Assembly: GCA_027625355.1 (NCBI GenBank)
Contig: JAQBWI010000015.1
Coordinates: 1-15,217 of the forward strand
DNA length: 15,217 nucleotides
Source: Pseudomonadota bacterium
GTDB taxonomy: Bacteria; Pseudomonadota; Alphaproteobacteria; HIMB59; GCA-002718135
Direction: 5' to 3'
The notes below the pieces were generated by a model. It searched no databases. It had not been told where the DNA came from and was given only the letters and a program-made list of their open reading frames with translations. The position numbers and the translations under genes are program-made. Below are positions 14,633-15,217 of this stretch, in pieces; within the stretch, counting starts at the first letter, position 1; each line of letters starts with the position of its first letter.

Positions 14633-15191
14633 TAGAAACTCAGCTATTACAGAAAAGTATAATATTGGTAAATATCCTTTTGAAGATAATATTGAAATTA
14701 TATTTTCTGAAAATCACAATCTTATAATTCAACAAATTGCTGCTTGGCCTGATGAAATATCAAACATAGAAAATTTTTTTTCTGATCAATTAGGAGTTAA
14801 AAAAAATATTGATTTTAATAGAGGGCAAATTTTAAAAAACAATTCAATATGGAGAATGGAACCTTTAAAGTGGTGGTTGTTAGACACTTCAATTGAAATT
14901 CCAGAAAATTTTGGCACATCACTTGAGTTGTCACACGCTTTTACTTCAATTTCAATTGAAGGAGAAAAAAGTGACATATTACTTAATAGACACTTACCTC
15001 TTGATTTGCGATTAGATAATTTTCCAATAAATTCTTCTGCAAGTTCTGCCATTCATCATGTTAGCGTTAAACTCTTTAGAATTAGTGAAAAAGAATTTAG
15101 ACTTTTCATTCCTAGAGGTTTTGCTCTATCAATTTGGAAAATATTGCTTGAAACAGCTTCTCAATTTGGGTACGAAATTAAAGATAACTAA
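14625..15191 (+). CDS. soxG: Sarcosine oxidase, gamma subunit
   Basis: Gamma subunit of sarcosine oxidase, a small protein related to the GcvT fold that caps the alpha subunit and completes the tetramer. I chose the ATG at 14625, which overlaps the soxA stop by eight bases and gives 188 residues; an in-frame ATG eight codons earlier lies deeper in soxA and is less likely. The sequence is divergent, as is usual for this subunit, but LPLDLRL near residue 125, the HHVSVKLFRISEKEFRLFIPRGFALSIWKIL region at about 142-172 and the ILLETASQFGYEI ending are typical. Its position as last gene of soxBDAG supports the call. No terminator is visible in the 26 bases left after the stop. Confidence 0.9.
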   Translation: MLNRNSAITEKYNIGKYPFEDNIEIIFSENHNLIIQQIAAWPDEISNIENFFSDQLGVKKNIDFNRGQILKNNSIWRMEPLKWWLLDTSIEIPENFGTSLELSHAFTSISIEGEKSDILLNRHLPLDLRLDNFPINSSASSAIHHVSVKLFRISEKEFRLFIPRGFALSIWKILLETASQFGYEIKDN

Positions 15192-15217
15192 TTTTATGTT
15201 TTAAGTAACTAATAATA

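Overview
The window is AT-rich, densely packed bacterial DNA. Genes overlap by 1-8 bases or sit a few tens of bases apart, and the longest gap between genes is about 150 bp. The gene content fits a streamlined marine alphaproteobacterium (Pelagibacterales/HIMB59-like): a heterotetrameric sarcosine oxidase operon, a lone BioY biotin importer, glutathione synthase, and ectoine-utilisation-type EutA/B/C enzymes. The taxon is inferred from gene content and base composition only; there is no rRNA or other phylogenetic marker. I see no tRNA, rRNA, CRISPR array, insertion sequence or phage gene, and no gene-free stretch longer than 300 bases.

Layout. (1) Positions 1-2516, plus strand: the tail of a gene that is probably gshA, then gshB (glutathione synthase), bioY (biotin transporter) and a ROK-family sugar kinase. 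(2) Positions 2513-3964, minus strand: a GabD-type aldehyde dehydrogenase that overlaps the kinase tail to tail. (3) Positions 4031-8966, plus strand: a catabolic-looking operon. It encodes a glycine-amidinotransferase-like enzyme, EutA (Asp/Glu racemase family), EutB (threonine-dehydratase fold), EutC (ornithine-cyclodeaminase fold), the N-terminal stub of a fold-II PLP enzyme, and a proline-racemase-family enzyme lacking its N-terminus. (4) Positions 8973-9974, minus strand: an Ldh2/DpkA-type reductase, probably acting on cyclic imino acids. (5) Positions 10127-15191, plus strand: soxB-soxD-soxA-soxG, a complete sarcosine oxidase, with a 19-bp palindrome just upstream.

The central operon is the most interesting part. 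The amidinotransferase is translationally coupled to eutABC, an arrangement I do not know from the described ectoine/hydroxyectoine clusters, and two known acceptor-pocket positions differ from the human enzyme. The chemistry of the parts (amidino transfer, racemisation, PLP-dependent removal of a beta-hydroxyl, NAD(P)H imine reduction, aldehyde oxidation) suggests breakdown of an amino-acid-like compound, possibly a guanidino or hydroxylated cyclic osmolyte. The substrate cannot be read from sequence.

The same operon carries two lesions. eutA has one in-frame TAA directly before its catalytic Gly-Cys-Thr-Ser motif, with the whole remaining protein intact in the same frame. About 2.7 kb further on, the start of a PLP-enzyme gene runs directly into the middle of a racemase gene, as a deletion of roughly 1-1.5 kb would produce. 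Either the pathway is decaying in this lineage or these are sequencing/assembly errors; read mapping or a close relative would decide.
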